This document shows positions 9,401 to 16,047 of a stretch of DNA of 48,907 nt, one piece after another (the stretch's first letter is position 1; each line of letters opens with the position of its first letter). Where the stretch lies: positions 1 to 48,907 of the forward strand of contig CAJBNH010000105.1 in the NCBI GenBank assembly GCA_903955385.1. The letters run 5' to 3'. Position numbers and translations under genes: made by a program. A model generated the notes under the pieces. The model saw only the letters and a program-made list of their open reading frames with translations. It had not been told where the DNA came from and made no database searches. This DNA is from an uncultured Myxococcales bacterium (lineage in GTDB: Bacteria > Myxococcota_A > UBA9042).

Positions 9401-10559
9401 CGACGGCATCTGCGCGGACTCCCAAGGCGAGACCTGCACCAACTGCAACATGGACTGCGGCGAGTGCCCGCCCAACGACGGCTGCACCATCACGCCCAAC
9501 CCCGGCTGCGGCGGCTGCGGCTGTGAAGCCTGCGTCTGTGAACAGGATCCGTTCTGCTGCCAGGCCGGCTGGGACGCCCCTTGCGTCGACTTGTGCCAGA
9601 CCAAGCTGTGCGGCGGCTGCGGGGGAACCTGCATTCCCCAGTGCGCGCCCAACACTTGCGGTTCCGACGGTTGCGGCGGCCAGTGCCAGTGCGACGCCGC
9701 CAGCGTGTGCAGCGCGAACGGCGTGTGCGTCCCTGCTCCGTGCAAGTCGGACTTCCAGTGCGCTGACAACGACAAGTGCACCGTCGACTATTGTGCGTCG
9801 GGCACCTGCTTCCACCAGCCGTCGACCTCGCCCGAGTGCTGCCCGGACCAGGACGGCGACACCAAGTGCGACAACGTGGACAACTGCGTCACCACGGTCA
9901 ACCCGGACCAGCTGAACACGGACGGCGACAAGCAGGGCGACGCGTGCGACCTGGACGACGACAACGACGGGGTCCCCGACAAGGCGGACAACTGCCCGTT
10001 GATCGTCAACCCGGATCAGAAGGACTCGAACGGTAACGGCATGGGCGACGCCTGCGACGCGAGCAAGTTGCCGTGGACCGAGCTGTTCGACCAGTACCTG
10101 AAGACCTTTGCGGAGGGCGGCTGGTCGGGGCAAGCGGCGCCCGGCTTCAGCCCCGCCAACTGGCAGCTGATCCAGAACAACAAGAGCAACAAGCTCGCTC
10201 AGTTGAGTGCGTCGGCGCAGCTGCCCAACTTCGTATCGGTCAGCGCCTTCCTGACCAGCCCCGTCATCGAGACCGGCGCCGATCAGGCCGCCACGCTGAA
10301 GTTTGCGTTGACCTATGCGAACAACGGAGCGCCCTTCCCGCTCCCCAGCAATTCGACGCTCTCGGTGCGGCTGTCAGGCGATGGCGGCTCGACCTGGAAC
10401 GAGGTCCAACTGCTCAACGTCACCACCGGCACGCAGAACGTCGCGATCAAGGTGCCGCTCGGAGGCAAGGGGGCGATCCAGCTCGGGTTCCAGCTGACCT
10501 CCACCGCGATGATCGGCACGCCGACGTGGCAGATCGACAACCTGACGCTTGGGTATTAG
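6489..10559 (+). CDS. Giant secreted cysteine-repeat protein with SMB-like and TSP3 modules
   Basis: A 1356-residue exported protein. The ATG at 6489 follows GGGAGG (6478-6483) and starts a lipoprotein signal (LVLLAVAALASAC); the upstream in-frame extension to 6381 has no such signal. From residue 63 to about 993 there are 30 copies of a 24-30-residue unit of form CGDGxC-x4-6-E-x-C-x2-C-x2-DCGxC. Three copies of a different module (GC-x-GC-x-C-x2-CVC, then CC-x4-WD-x2-C) occur near 6820-6960, 8750-8890 and 9480-9610. One somatomedin-B-like module lies at residues ~509-541 (CxCDDVCTQYGDCCPDYQQWC). Calcium-binding thrombospondin type 3 repeats follow at ~1118-1191 (DQDGDTKCDNVDNC, DLDDDNDGVPDKADNC). 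The last ~165 residues look like a beta-sandwich. The protein must be heavily disulfide-bonded outside the cytoplasm, and it is probably a long rod-like surface or secreted structure. Function is unknown. Confidence 0.9.
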   Translation: MSTLRLRLGLVLLAVAALASACGDGATLQGPEYGNPGDTASDAQDVHLDTTDIVDPDIPPPYCGDGVCMANEDCGSCATDCGACPAPCGNGKCETTESCTDCPQDCGACGDTKGCQPTGQAGCQGCSCQDCVCNVDPSCCSSAWDAVCAELCGKCGAPCQSACGDGKCAPQAGESCTSCADDCGACPSVCGDGVCDPAAGETCSTCAADCGACKTCGDGVCSASTGEDCTTCKEDCGACQACGDGTCQPQAGENCTYCPADCGECSAVCGDMKCEPGKKETCLSCAKDCGACQKCGDGVCEPSSAETCAVCPLDCGKCPSCGNGTCEPAQGETCNTCVNDCGTCPKPYCGDGVCLASAGENCSSCKKDCGTCPSDCGNGICELSKAENCQTCGTDCGPCPPACGNGVCEAALGEQCTTCPNDCGKCPPNCGNGMCDVFAGETCLTCSVDCGQCPNFCGNKQCEIGFGETCSSCALDCGVCPPTCGDGQCSDGESCGTCPNDCGSCPAGSCKGKCGGSDLNCYCDDVCTQYGDCCPDYQQWCQQPVKCGDGVCTAGKESCATCPMDCGICPTVCGDGVCTANAESCSTCPMDCGPCQPTCGDGICVAGLENCSSCPTDCGSCPPKCGDKVCEPAKGETCSTCQPDCGICPTPCGDGVCTAGKESCSTCPKDCGSCPTTCGDGVCTAGKESCSTCAKDCGTCPTACGDGVCSAGKETCLTCSQDCGICKPVCGDGICETPKGETCKTCQNDCGACATGCEATGKQGCDGCSCEQCVCSTDDYCCSTAWDDICVGECKNQCGGKCPTACGDGQCDAGESCSSCAQDCGACQPVCGNGACDAALGESCTTCANDCGVCPPVCGNGNCEAKEDCKTCNKDCGVCPPVCGDGTCDSPHGEDCANCKIDCAGVMFCPPTCGNGKCEAGENCKDCATDCGPCFPVCGDGQCEASSYDPNLSETCKNCSKDCGTCGPVCGDGICADSQGETCTNCNMDCGECPPNDGCTITPNPGCGGCGCEACVCEQDPFCCQAGWDAPCVDLCQTKLCGGCGGTCIPQCAPNTCGSDGCGGQCQCDAASVCSANGVCVPAPCKSDFQCADNDKCTVDYCASGTCFHQPSTSPECCPDQDGDTKCDNVDNCVTTVNPDQLNTDGDKQGDACDLDDDNDGVPDKADNCPLIVNPDQKDSNGNGMGDACDASKLPWTELFDQYLKTFAEGGWSGQAAPGFSPANWQLIQNNKSNKLAQLSASAQLPNFVSVSAFLTSPVIETGADQAATLKFALTYANNGAPFPLPSNSTLSVRLSGDGGSTWNEVQLLNVTTGTQNVAIKVPLGGKGAIQLGFQLTSTAMIGTPTWQIDNLTLGY
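6675..9470 (+). repeat. Thirty tandem Cys-rich coding repeats
   Basis: The tandem array encodes 30 units beginning CGDG or CGNG, spaced mostly 72-84 bases apart. It is interrupted by two Trp-Asp modules and one SMB-like module. Units 16-22 (about 8129-8670) are the most alike at DNA level; two consecutive ones share CTAGKESCSTC at the protein level, pointing to recent unit duplication. The array is in frame throughout. Confidence 0.9.
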
Positions 10560-10571
10560 CCTCCGCGCGCG

Positions 10572-11738
10572 ATGCGCTGCCGTCCCCTCCTTCACGCCCT
10601 GCCCTTGCTGCTTGCCGCCTGCGCCCAAAGCCCGCAGCTGGTGCGTTGGGAAGCTGAGTTTTACGCCACCGAACACCTGTACTTGGACGGTGGGCAGACC
10701 GAAGCTGCCGCCCGCTATGCGGAATTGCGTCACACGGCCACCGACCCACGCGACGCCGACGACGCGGCGCTGATGGCCTGCGAGACCCCTTCTCGACACG
10801 GGCAGTTCCTGCAAGCCGCTGTCTGCTACGACGCACTGGCCATCGACGCCGAAACGCGGGCCACGCGAGCGCGAGCTCTGCTGCACGCGGCTGAGCTGCG
10901 GCTGGACGAGCTCGGCCGGACGCCCGACGCCGTGCGGATGCTGGAGACGCTGGTCACGCGCGCCCCAGAAGAGGCCGCCTCGGCCAGAGCGGTGGACGTT
11001 CTGGTTCGCTACGCCCGGCGCGGGCCAGTTCAACGCGACGAGATGATTCAGCGTTTCAGGGAGTTGGAGGTGGCCGCCCCTGACTCCGATCTGGCCGACA
11101 ACCTGCTGCTGCGCGCCGCCGAGCTGATGGCCGAGACGGACCGTCCACGGGCCCGCGAGTCTGCCCTGGCGTTGCTGCAACGCCTGCAGGACCGCCATGG
11201 ACAGGACCCGACCGCCATGGACGCCCTGATGTTGCAAGCGCGGCTGCAGCGGGCGCTGGCGAGGCCACGCAACGAGACCCGGACGTTGGAACAGGTGGTG
11301 GCAACCTGGGAGACCAGCCTGGTCTTCGGCACCTATACGACGACGGCGCATCTGGACGCCACGCGGCGACTGGTCGAGCTGTATCGCTATGAACTCAAGG
11401 ATCTGGAGCGGGCCGAGCGGCACATGCGCGAGCTGCCGAAGATGATGATGCACGCCACGGAGCTGCCGGCCCTGCTGGTCACGCTGGCAGAGATTCAGGA
11501 GGAGCGAGGCCACCTTGGCGACGCGCTGAGCACCTATCGCGAGGTCCTCAGCGTCGTTGAAGCGCGTCGCCGCGAGGAAGTCGCCAACGACCGCCGCATC
11601 TGCTCTGAGGAACCCGACCCCACCGCGCGGGACCGCTGCTTTGCCGACATCGCGACCCTGACGCCCATCGAGCCCCGCGAGACTGCCGTCGCCCGCCAAG
11701 CCATCGCCCGCCTGCAACACAGCGAGGCGCCGCGATGA
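10572..11738 (+). CDS. TPR-like lipoprotein coupled to an MlaFE transporter
   Basis: A 388-residue protein with a short lipoprotein signal (LLHALPLLLAAC, lipidated Cys at residue 17). The mature part is almost entirely alpha-helical, with helix-turn-helix units rich in Ala, Leu and Arg (for example ALLHAAELRLDELG, RTLEQVVATWETS and GDALSTYREVLSVVE), which read as degenerate tetratricopeptide repeats. It begins 12 bases after the Cys-repeat gene, and its stop overlaps the ATG of the MlaF-like gene (ATGA), so it is translated with the ABC transporter. An outer-membrane-anchored scaffold for the transporter is a reasonable inference. No recognisable enzymatic motif is present. Confidence 0.8.
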   Translation: MRCRPLLHALPLLLAACAQSPQLVRWEAEFYATEHLYLDGGQTEAAARYAELRHTATDPRDADDAALMACETPSRHGQFLQAAVCYDALAIDAETRATRARALLHAAELRLDELGRTPDAVRMLETLVTRAPEEAASARAVDVLVRYARRGPVQRDEMIQRFRELEVAAPDSDLADNLLLRAAELMAETDRPRARESALALLQRLQDRHGQDPTAMDALMLQARLQRALARPRNETRTLEQVVATWETSLVFGTYTTTAHLDATRRLVELYRYELKDLERAERHMRELPKMMMHATELPALLVTLAEIQEERGHLGDALSTYREVLSVVEARRREEVANDRRICSEEPDPTARDRCFADIATLTPIEPRETAVARQAIARLQHSEAPR

Positions 11739-12514
11739 GCCAAGAGGTCGTGCTGCGCGTCAAGGGTCTGGGCAAGCGCTTCGAAGGCGTCTGCGTGCTG
11801 GACGGTATCGACTTCGAGCTGCGTGCGGGAGAGATCGTCGGGTTGATCGGACCCGGCGGCTGCGGCAAGTCCGTCTTCGTCAAGCTGTGTTGTGGGCTGC
11901 TGACGCCAGACCGTGGCGAGATCGAGGTCTTGGGCCAGAGCTTGCGGCAGTTGGCCGAGAAGGACCGGCAGAAGCTGCGCACCCGAATCGGACTTTCCTT
12001 CCAAAATTACGCGCTGTTCGACTTCATGACCGTGGGCGAGAACGTCGCCTTTCCGCTGGCGCAGGACGGAGCGGTGGCGGCGCCCGAGATCGCCAACAGG
12101 GTACAGCAGCGCCTCAACGAGGTCGGTCTGCCGCTGGTCGCCGGCCTGATGCCGAACGAGCTGTCGGGCGGCATGCGCAAACGCGTCGGACTGGCGCGGG
12201 CGACCATCGCGAACGCCGAGCTTGTGTTCTACGACGACCCCACGGCGGGTCTGGACCCCGTGACCTCGTCGAAGATCTTCAACCTGATTCGGGACCTGCA
12301 GATCGCGCATCGGTCGTCGTCGATCATCGTCAGCCACGACGTCGACCGGATGCGTGCGGTGTGCGACCGCTACGTGCTGCTGTACGACTGTCAGGTTCGC
12401 TTCTCGGGAACCGCGGACGACGCCCTGCTCAGCAGCGACCCGATTGTCCACGAGTTCTTCCAGCGCGATGTCGGCGTCGACCTCTCGTTCCGTCACGACG
12501 GAGGCCCGGCATGA
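11735..12514 (+). CDS. MlaF-type ABC transporter ATPase (lipid transport family)
   Basis: A 259-residue ATPase of the Mla/MCE-associated ABC family, which powers phospholipid or hydrophobic-compound movement across the envelope. Walker A is GPGGCGKS at residues 39-46, the Q-loop is FQNYALFD, and the family-typical signature is LSGGMRKRVGLARA. Walker B is LVFYDDPTAGLDP with Asp167 and Asp168: the second acidic residue, normally the catalytic Glu, is Asp here. The H-loop is IIVSHDVDRM. ATGA overlaps join it to the upstream TPR lipoprotein and to the downstream MlaE gene. The Asp in place of Glu may slow hydrolysis or may be a feature of this subfamily; the sequence alone cannot decide. Confidence 0.9.
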   Translation: MSQEVVLRVKGLGKRFEGVCVLDGIDFELRAGEIVGLIGPGGCGKSVFVKLCCGLLTPDRGEIEVLGQSLRQLAEKDRQKLRTRIGLSFQNYALFDFMTVGENVAFPLAQDGAVAAPEIANRVQQRLNEVGLPLVAGLMPNELSGGMRKRVGLARATIANAELVFYDDPTAGLDPVTSSKIFNLIRDLQIAHRSSSIIVSHDVDRMRAVCDRYVLLYDCQVRFSGTADDALLSSDPIVHEFFQRDVGVDLSFRHDGGPA

Positions 12515-13299
12515 TCCGTCGCGGCCTCGCCCTGTTGGGCAGCAACTTCCTGCAGGCGTCCGAGATTCTGGGCGGCGTGCTGCTGACGCTCTGGCGCATC
12601 CTGCGGGCGATGGTGCCGCCGCGGTTCGACGGGCCTGAAACGTGGATGAATTTCTACAAGGTCGGCGTCAAGAGCTATCCCATCGTCATCCTGACGGCAC
12701 TGTTCACCGGCGCCATCATGGTGATCCAGACAGGGGCGTATGTGCGGCAGACGGGCGCGACGGGGCTGCTGGGCTGGGGTGCAGGCTATGCGGTGCTGGC
12801 GGAGATCGGCCCCGTGCTGATTGGCCTGATGTTCTCGGGGCGGGTGGGCGCCAACAACACGGCTGAGCTCGGCACCATGAAGGTCACTGAGCAGATCGAC
12901 GCGTTGCGGGCGCTCGCCATCGATCCGATGCACCACCTGGTCGTGCCTCGCTTTCTCGCGATGGTGGTGATGCTGGTGCTGCTGACGGCGCTGGGCGACC
13001 TGTTCGCACTGATCGGAGGCGCGCTGACCAGCGAGCTGCTGCTCGACGTCGACTACCGTGTCTTCTTCCGCGGCGTGTTCGAGAGTCAGCTGTTGGGCGA
13101 GTACTACACCGGACTGGCCAAGGCCGCGTGCTTCGGCGGCTCGATCAGTGTCGTGTCCTGCTACTACGGCCTGTCGGTGGAAGGGGGCGCGACCGGTGTG
13201 GGACGAGCCGTCAACGGCAGCGTGGTCACCAGCGCGATCGGCATCTTCGTGTTCGACTACTTGATCACGTATCTGGTCAACACCCGTATTACCGGTTGA
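12511..13299 (+). CDS. MlaE-type ABC permease
   Basis: A 262-residue membrane protein of the MlaE/YrbE permease family. The ATG at 12511 overlaps the MlaF stop; the longer frame back to 11887 lies inside the ATPase gene and is a shadow. Conserved family segments are visible: FTGAIMVIQTGAYVRQ, EIGPVLIGLMFSGRVGANN and AELGTMKVTEQIDALRALAI. About five or six hydrophobic helices are expected. With the ATPase it should form the inner-membrane core of a lipid transporter. The usual third component, an MCE-domain protein (MlaD), is absent: the next gene runs on the other strand and encodes an unrelated peptidase. The MCE partner must be elsewhere or replaced. Confidence 0.93.
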   Translation: MIRRGLALLGSNFLQASEILGGVLLTLWRILRAMVPPRFDGPETWMNFYKVGVKSYPIVILTALFTGAIMVIQTGAYVRQTGATGLLGWGAGYAVLAEIGPVLIGLMFSGRVGANNTAELGTMKVTEQIDALRALAIDPMHHLVVPRFLAMVVMLVLLTALGDLFALIGGALTSELLLDVDYRVFFRGVFESQLLGEYYTGLAKAACFGGSISVVSCYYGLSVEGGATGVGRAVNGSVVTSAIGIFVFDYLITYLVNTRITG

Positions 13300-13361
13300 T
13301 ATTCATCCAGTAATGATATGTCAACTCCACAGGGAGACGGCGCCGACTCAGGTCGCCGACG

Positions 13362-15101
13362 CTACTCCTGCGCTGCCGGGGTCCGCAGCGACGCACCCGC
13401 CGCATCAAACTGCGCGGTGATGGCGGCGTGGTCGATGTCCGCGATGCCAAAGCGGTGCTGGTTCAGGTCCCACCAGCGCTTCCACGCGCGCACGCGACGC
13501 ACGGGCGTGAGGTCCATCTCTCCCGGCCCCCCCAAGCGCGTGCGAAGCAAGGCCTCGGCATTGGCAGCCAGCGTCGGGTCGCGGTTGCCGACCAGCGCGA
13601 TCAGCTCAGGGGACGACAGGCCCTGCGGCAAGCCGCGCGCGACAAAGCCCTCGGCGAGCCAGTCTTCACGGTCCTGCCCCTCGGCCTGCCAGCGCCACGT
13701 CAACGCGTCGGATGTGCTGGCAAACCGTCGGTTCGCCAAGTGCTCCAGGGTCCGCAGCGCGGCCCGCCGGGTCGTCACGTCAGGGTCGTTCAACACCAGC
13801 AGAACCGGAGCCACCGTCGACTCGAGCAGCCACGGCCGCACGGCGCGCACGACCACTTGCCGCAGGACCGACCGCTGCTGGACGTCCAGCCGCCCCGAGA
13901 ACCCGCCCGCGTCGTCCCGCAACAGCGCGTAGAGGTCGCTCGCGTTCGCCGGCCGCGCCAGACGAATCGCCGCCGCCAACAGCTCTTGGGTGACGGCACC
14001 ATCGGGCTCACGCCTGGCGGCCGCCATCAGCGGCGCAAACGCCTCAGCACGGCGGAAGCGGGCGAGCCCGTCCAAGGCGGTCCAGCGCAGCTCCGGCACG
14101 CCACTCGATGCGGCCCAGACCAGCGCATCGACCACCCGCTGGTCGCGCTGAAAGACGGCCAGACGGCGGACGGCCTCGACGCGGCGGTGCAAGTCGGGCT
14201 CTCCCAATTCTGCCATCAAATCGCTGACGTGCCGCTTGAGCTCGGGCTCGAACGTCGTCACCCACGACCACCGAGGGCCCTCGTCGATGCAGCCCGCCAA
14301 CCGGTCGTCGCGGTTGCAATACAGGCGGATGTGCAGGTGGTCGTCGTGGCGTCCAGAGTACGCCGGCTCGCTGAGGACCAGAGACGCACGCTCTACCAGC
14401 CACTCCGGCTCGCCCTGAGCGCGCGCATGGCTGAGCAGAAGCTGCCGCAGCGGCACGGCGATAAACAGATGCTGCACTTGGACTTGCGAGTCGACCAACA
14501 GCGCCCGCACCGCGTTCCAGTTGCGCGAGATGTCGAAGCTCACCGGCTTGTGGCGGACCTTGCCCTGCCCCAGTCCGTCCAAGGCGACATAGCCATCGGG
14601 CATCGTCGGCTCGCCATCGGCATTGAGCAGGTAGAACGCGAAGTCGGCGTCGCGCCCTGAGGCGTGCGAGTGGCTCCACCGCAAGTCGCCACCCTGACGG
14701 CGAGACAGGTTGCCGACGCGCAGCGGCACGGTCTGGTGGTCGGGCAGCCGCGCCAGCTCGTCGGCCACGCGCACAATCAGCGAGACCAGATCGCGAGTTC
14801 CCCAGCCCGTGCCACGCCGCGCAACCACCGACAAGCGTTGGAGTCCTGGCTGGATCGTGGGCACTTCGACGCCGCCGCGCAGCTCACCACGAGAGGTGTC
14901 GCCGGTCGAGAGCGAGGCCTCGACAACCTCGTCCACCTGCAGCTCTGGGGGCTCGTCTGCGGCAGCTTCGGCACGCTCTGGGGGGTCAGGCGGAAGGCTC
15001 AGGGCCACCACAGTGCCGGGGACCAAGACCACCATGGTAGTCAGCAGCGCCGCGGTCCATCGACCGCCACTGCCTGTCCTCTGGAGCCTGTGCCGGATCA
15101 T
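13362..15101 (-). CDS. MepA-type (M74) murein endopeptidase fused to HEAT repeats
   Basis: A 579-residue exported protein. The ATG at 15101 has a GGAGGG-type site just upstream; the longer frame to 15185 is less likely. Residues ~15-35 form a signal or anchor helix (AALLTTMVVLVPGTVVAL). The catalytic domain carries both M74 zinc-ligand motifs: SHSHASGRDAD, with His146 and Asp153 in the H-x6-D spacing of MepA, and HDDHLHIRLYC, with His255 and His257. MepA-type enzymes cleave D-Ala-meso-DAP cross-links in peptidoglycan. From about residue 285 to the end there are helical HEAT-like repeats (LHRRVEAVRRLAVF, LRWTALDGLARF, VTTRRAALRTLEHLA) that classical MepA lacks. It is convergent with mlaE and divergent from the next gene. 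Confidence 0.85.
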   Translation of the reverse strand: MIRHRLQRTGSGGRWTAALLTTMVVLVPGTVVALSLPPDPPERAEAAADEPPELQVDEVVEASLSTGDTSRGELRGGVEVPTIQPGLQRLSVVARRGTGWGTRDLVSLIVRVADELARLPDHQTVPLRVGNLSRRQGGDLRWSHSHASGRDADFAFYLLNADGEPTMPDGYVALDGLGQGKVRHKPVSFDISRNWNAVRALLVDSQVQVQHLFIAVPLRQLLLSHARAQGEPEWLVERASLVLSEPAYSGRHDDHLHIRLYCNRDDRLAGCIDEGPRWSWVTTFEPELKRHVSDLMAELGEPDLHRRVEAVRRLAVFQRDQRVVDALVWAASSGVPELRWTALDGLARFRRAEAFAPLMAAARREPDGAVTQELLAAAIRLARPANASDLYALLRDDAGGFSGRLDVQQRSVLRQVVVRAVRPWLLESTVAPVLLVLNDPDVTTRRAALRTLEHLANRRFASTSDALTWRWQAEGQDREDWLAEGFVARGLPQGLSSPELIALVGNRDPTLAANAEALLRTRLGGPGEMDLTPVRRVRAWKRWWDLNQHRFGIADIDHAAITAQFDAAGASLRTPAAQE

Positions 15102-15240
15102 GTACAAGCCAGCCCTCCCGCAGCCTCGGAACATGCCTGTGGAGGTTCGGGTTGGCAAGAAACGGGTTGATCTTGATGGGAACAAAGCGAAGCTCTTGAG
15201 GTTTTCTGATCAGGGCGAGGTCGGAAGCTGCAAAGGCGAC

Positions 15241-15269
15241 TTGCGCGCCCTGCCTTGGATCCCTAGGGT
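15241..15269 (+). promoter_or_regulatory. Candidate sigma70-type promoter for the 15307 gene
   Basis: TTGCGC at 15241-15246 and TAGGGT at 15264-15269 are separated by 17 bases, inside the 205-base divergent gap between the MepA-like gene and the 15307 gene. The match to consensus is moderate. Confidence 0.35.
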
Positions 15270-15306
15270 GAAGGTTGGAGGCGTCGAACAGCTCAGGGGA
15301 GGATGC

Positions 15307-16044
15307 ATGGCGATGTTGATCCGCATGCTCAAGCCGGCAGGGGCGTGGCTCGTGGTGGCCGCGCTGGTGGGCTGGGCTGCGATCTGGTTCGCCGGTGACC
15401 TTGAGCGCGAGACCCCGAAGCCGCCCCCCGTTGCCGCCAAGGTCGAGGTTCCCATTCGGCCGGTCGGTGCTGCCTTGGCCGATGCTCGGCGCGTCACAGT
15501 CACGGTGCGATGGGGCTTTCCGGCCTCAGACGGTGCCGACCGCGGCCAAACCAGCCCGCTGCAGTGGGATGGCTACCTCTCGCTGGACTGCGGCGAAATC
15601 GAACGCATCGAGCCGCTTGGTCTGGAGATCCACGGCGCAGCCACCGACGATCGGATCGGCCCCGTGGTGCGCGGCATCGCGGGCGACCAGCGGGTGTACT
15701 GGCGGTCAAGCACGGGCGCAGACTGGGACGGCGTCCGCACCCAAGTGGCCATCTGCACACAGGAAGACGGCAGTCGTAGCGCAAGCCGAGTGCGCATCGT
15801 CACGTCGCAACGCACCTACGTCGCGCGCCTGGACTGGAGCGTGGACGACTTCGTCTCGATGAAGGTCGATGCAAACGGCCACACGATGGACGTGCACATC
15901 GCGGCGATCAACGGCAACCGGGCCCTGCAGGGCGCGCGCATCACCGCCGCCATTCCGGAAGCGCCCGACGCCGGCAAGCCTGAGGCCCAGCTGCTGTCCG
16001 AAGTGCCTGAAACGCCTGAGGCCGACCCGGAACGGCCGCTGTAG
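15307..16044 (+). CDS. Membrane-anchored protein of unknown function
   Basis: A 245-residue protein, not recognised as a known family. The start could be the ATG at 15307 or the one at 15313; GGGGAGG at 15296-15302 is better spaced for 15313. One N-terminal hydrophobic helix (GAWLVVAALVGWAAIWFAG) acts as an uncleaved anchor or signal. The body is beta-rich, with elements such as VTVTVRWGFP, WDGYLSLDCGEIERI and ASRVRIVTSQRTYVARLDW. The C-terminus is an acidic Pro/Glu-rich tail (VPETPEADPERPL). It ends 3 bases before the stop of the convergent flotillin gene. It is probably periplasmic; no function can be assigned. Confidence 0.75.
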   Translation: MAMLIRMLKPAGAWLVVAALVGWAAIWFAGDLERETPKPPPVAAKVEVPIRPVGAALADARRVTVTVRWGFPASDGADRGQTSPLQWDGYLSLDCGEIERIEPLGLEIHGAATDDRIGPVVRGIAGDQRVYWRSSTGADWDGVRTQVAICTQEDGSRSASRVRIVTSQRTYVARLDWSVDDFVSMKVDANGHTMDVHIAAINGNRALQGARITAAIPEAPDAGKPEAQLLSEVPETPEADPERPL

Positions 16045-16047
16045 GAC

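Noticed and set aside
6675-9470. Regular repeats as a possible CRISPR array
   Set aside because: The periodicity is coding: units are in frame, conserve Cys codons and lack identical repeats with unrelated spacers.
13300-13361. Terminator hairpin between mlaE and the MepA-like gene
   Set aside because: Only a weak bulged CGGCG/CGCCG pairing without a T-run is present.
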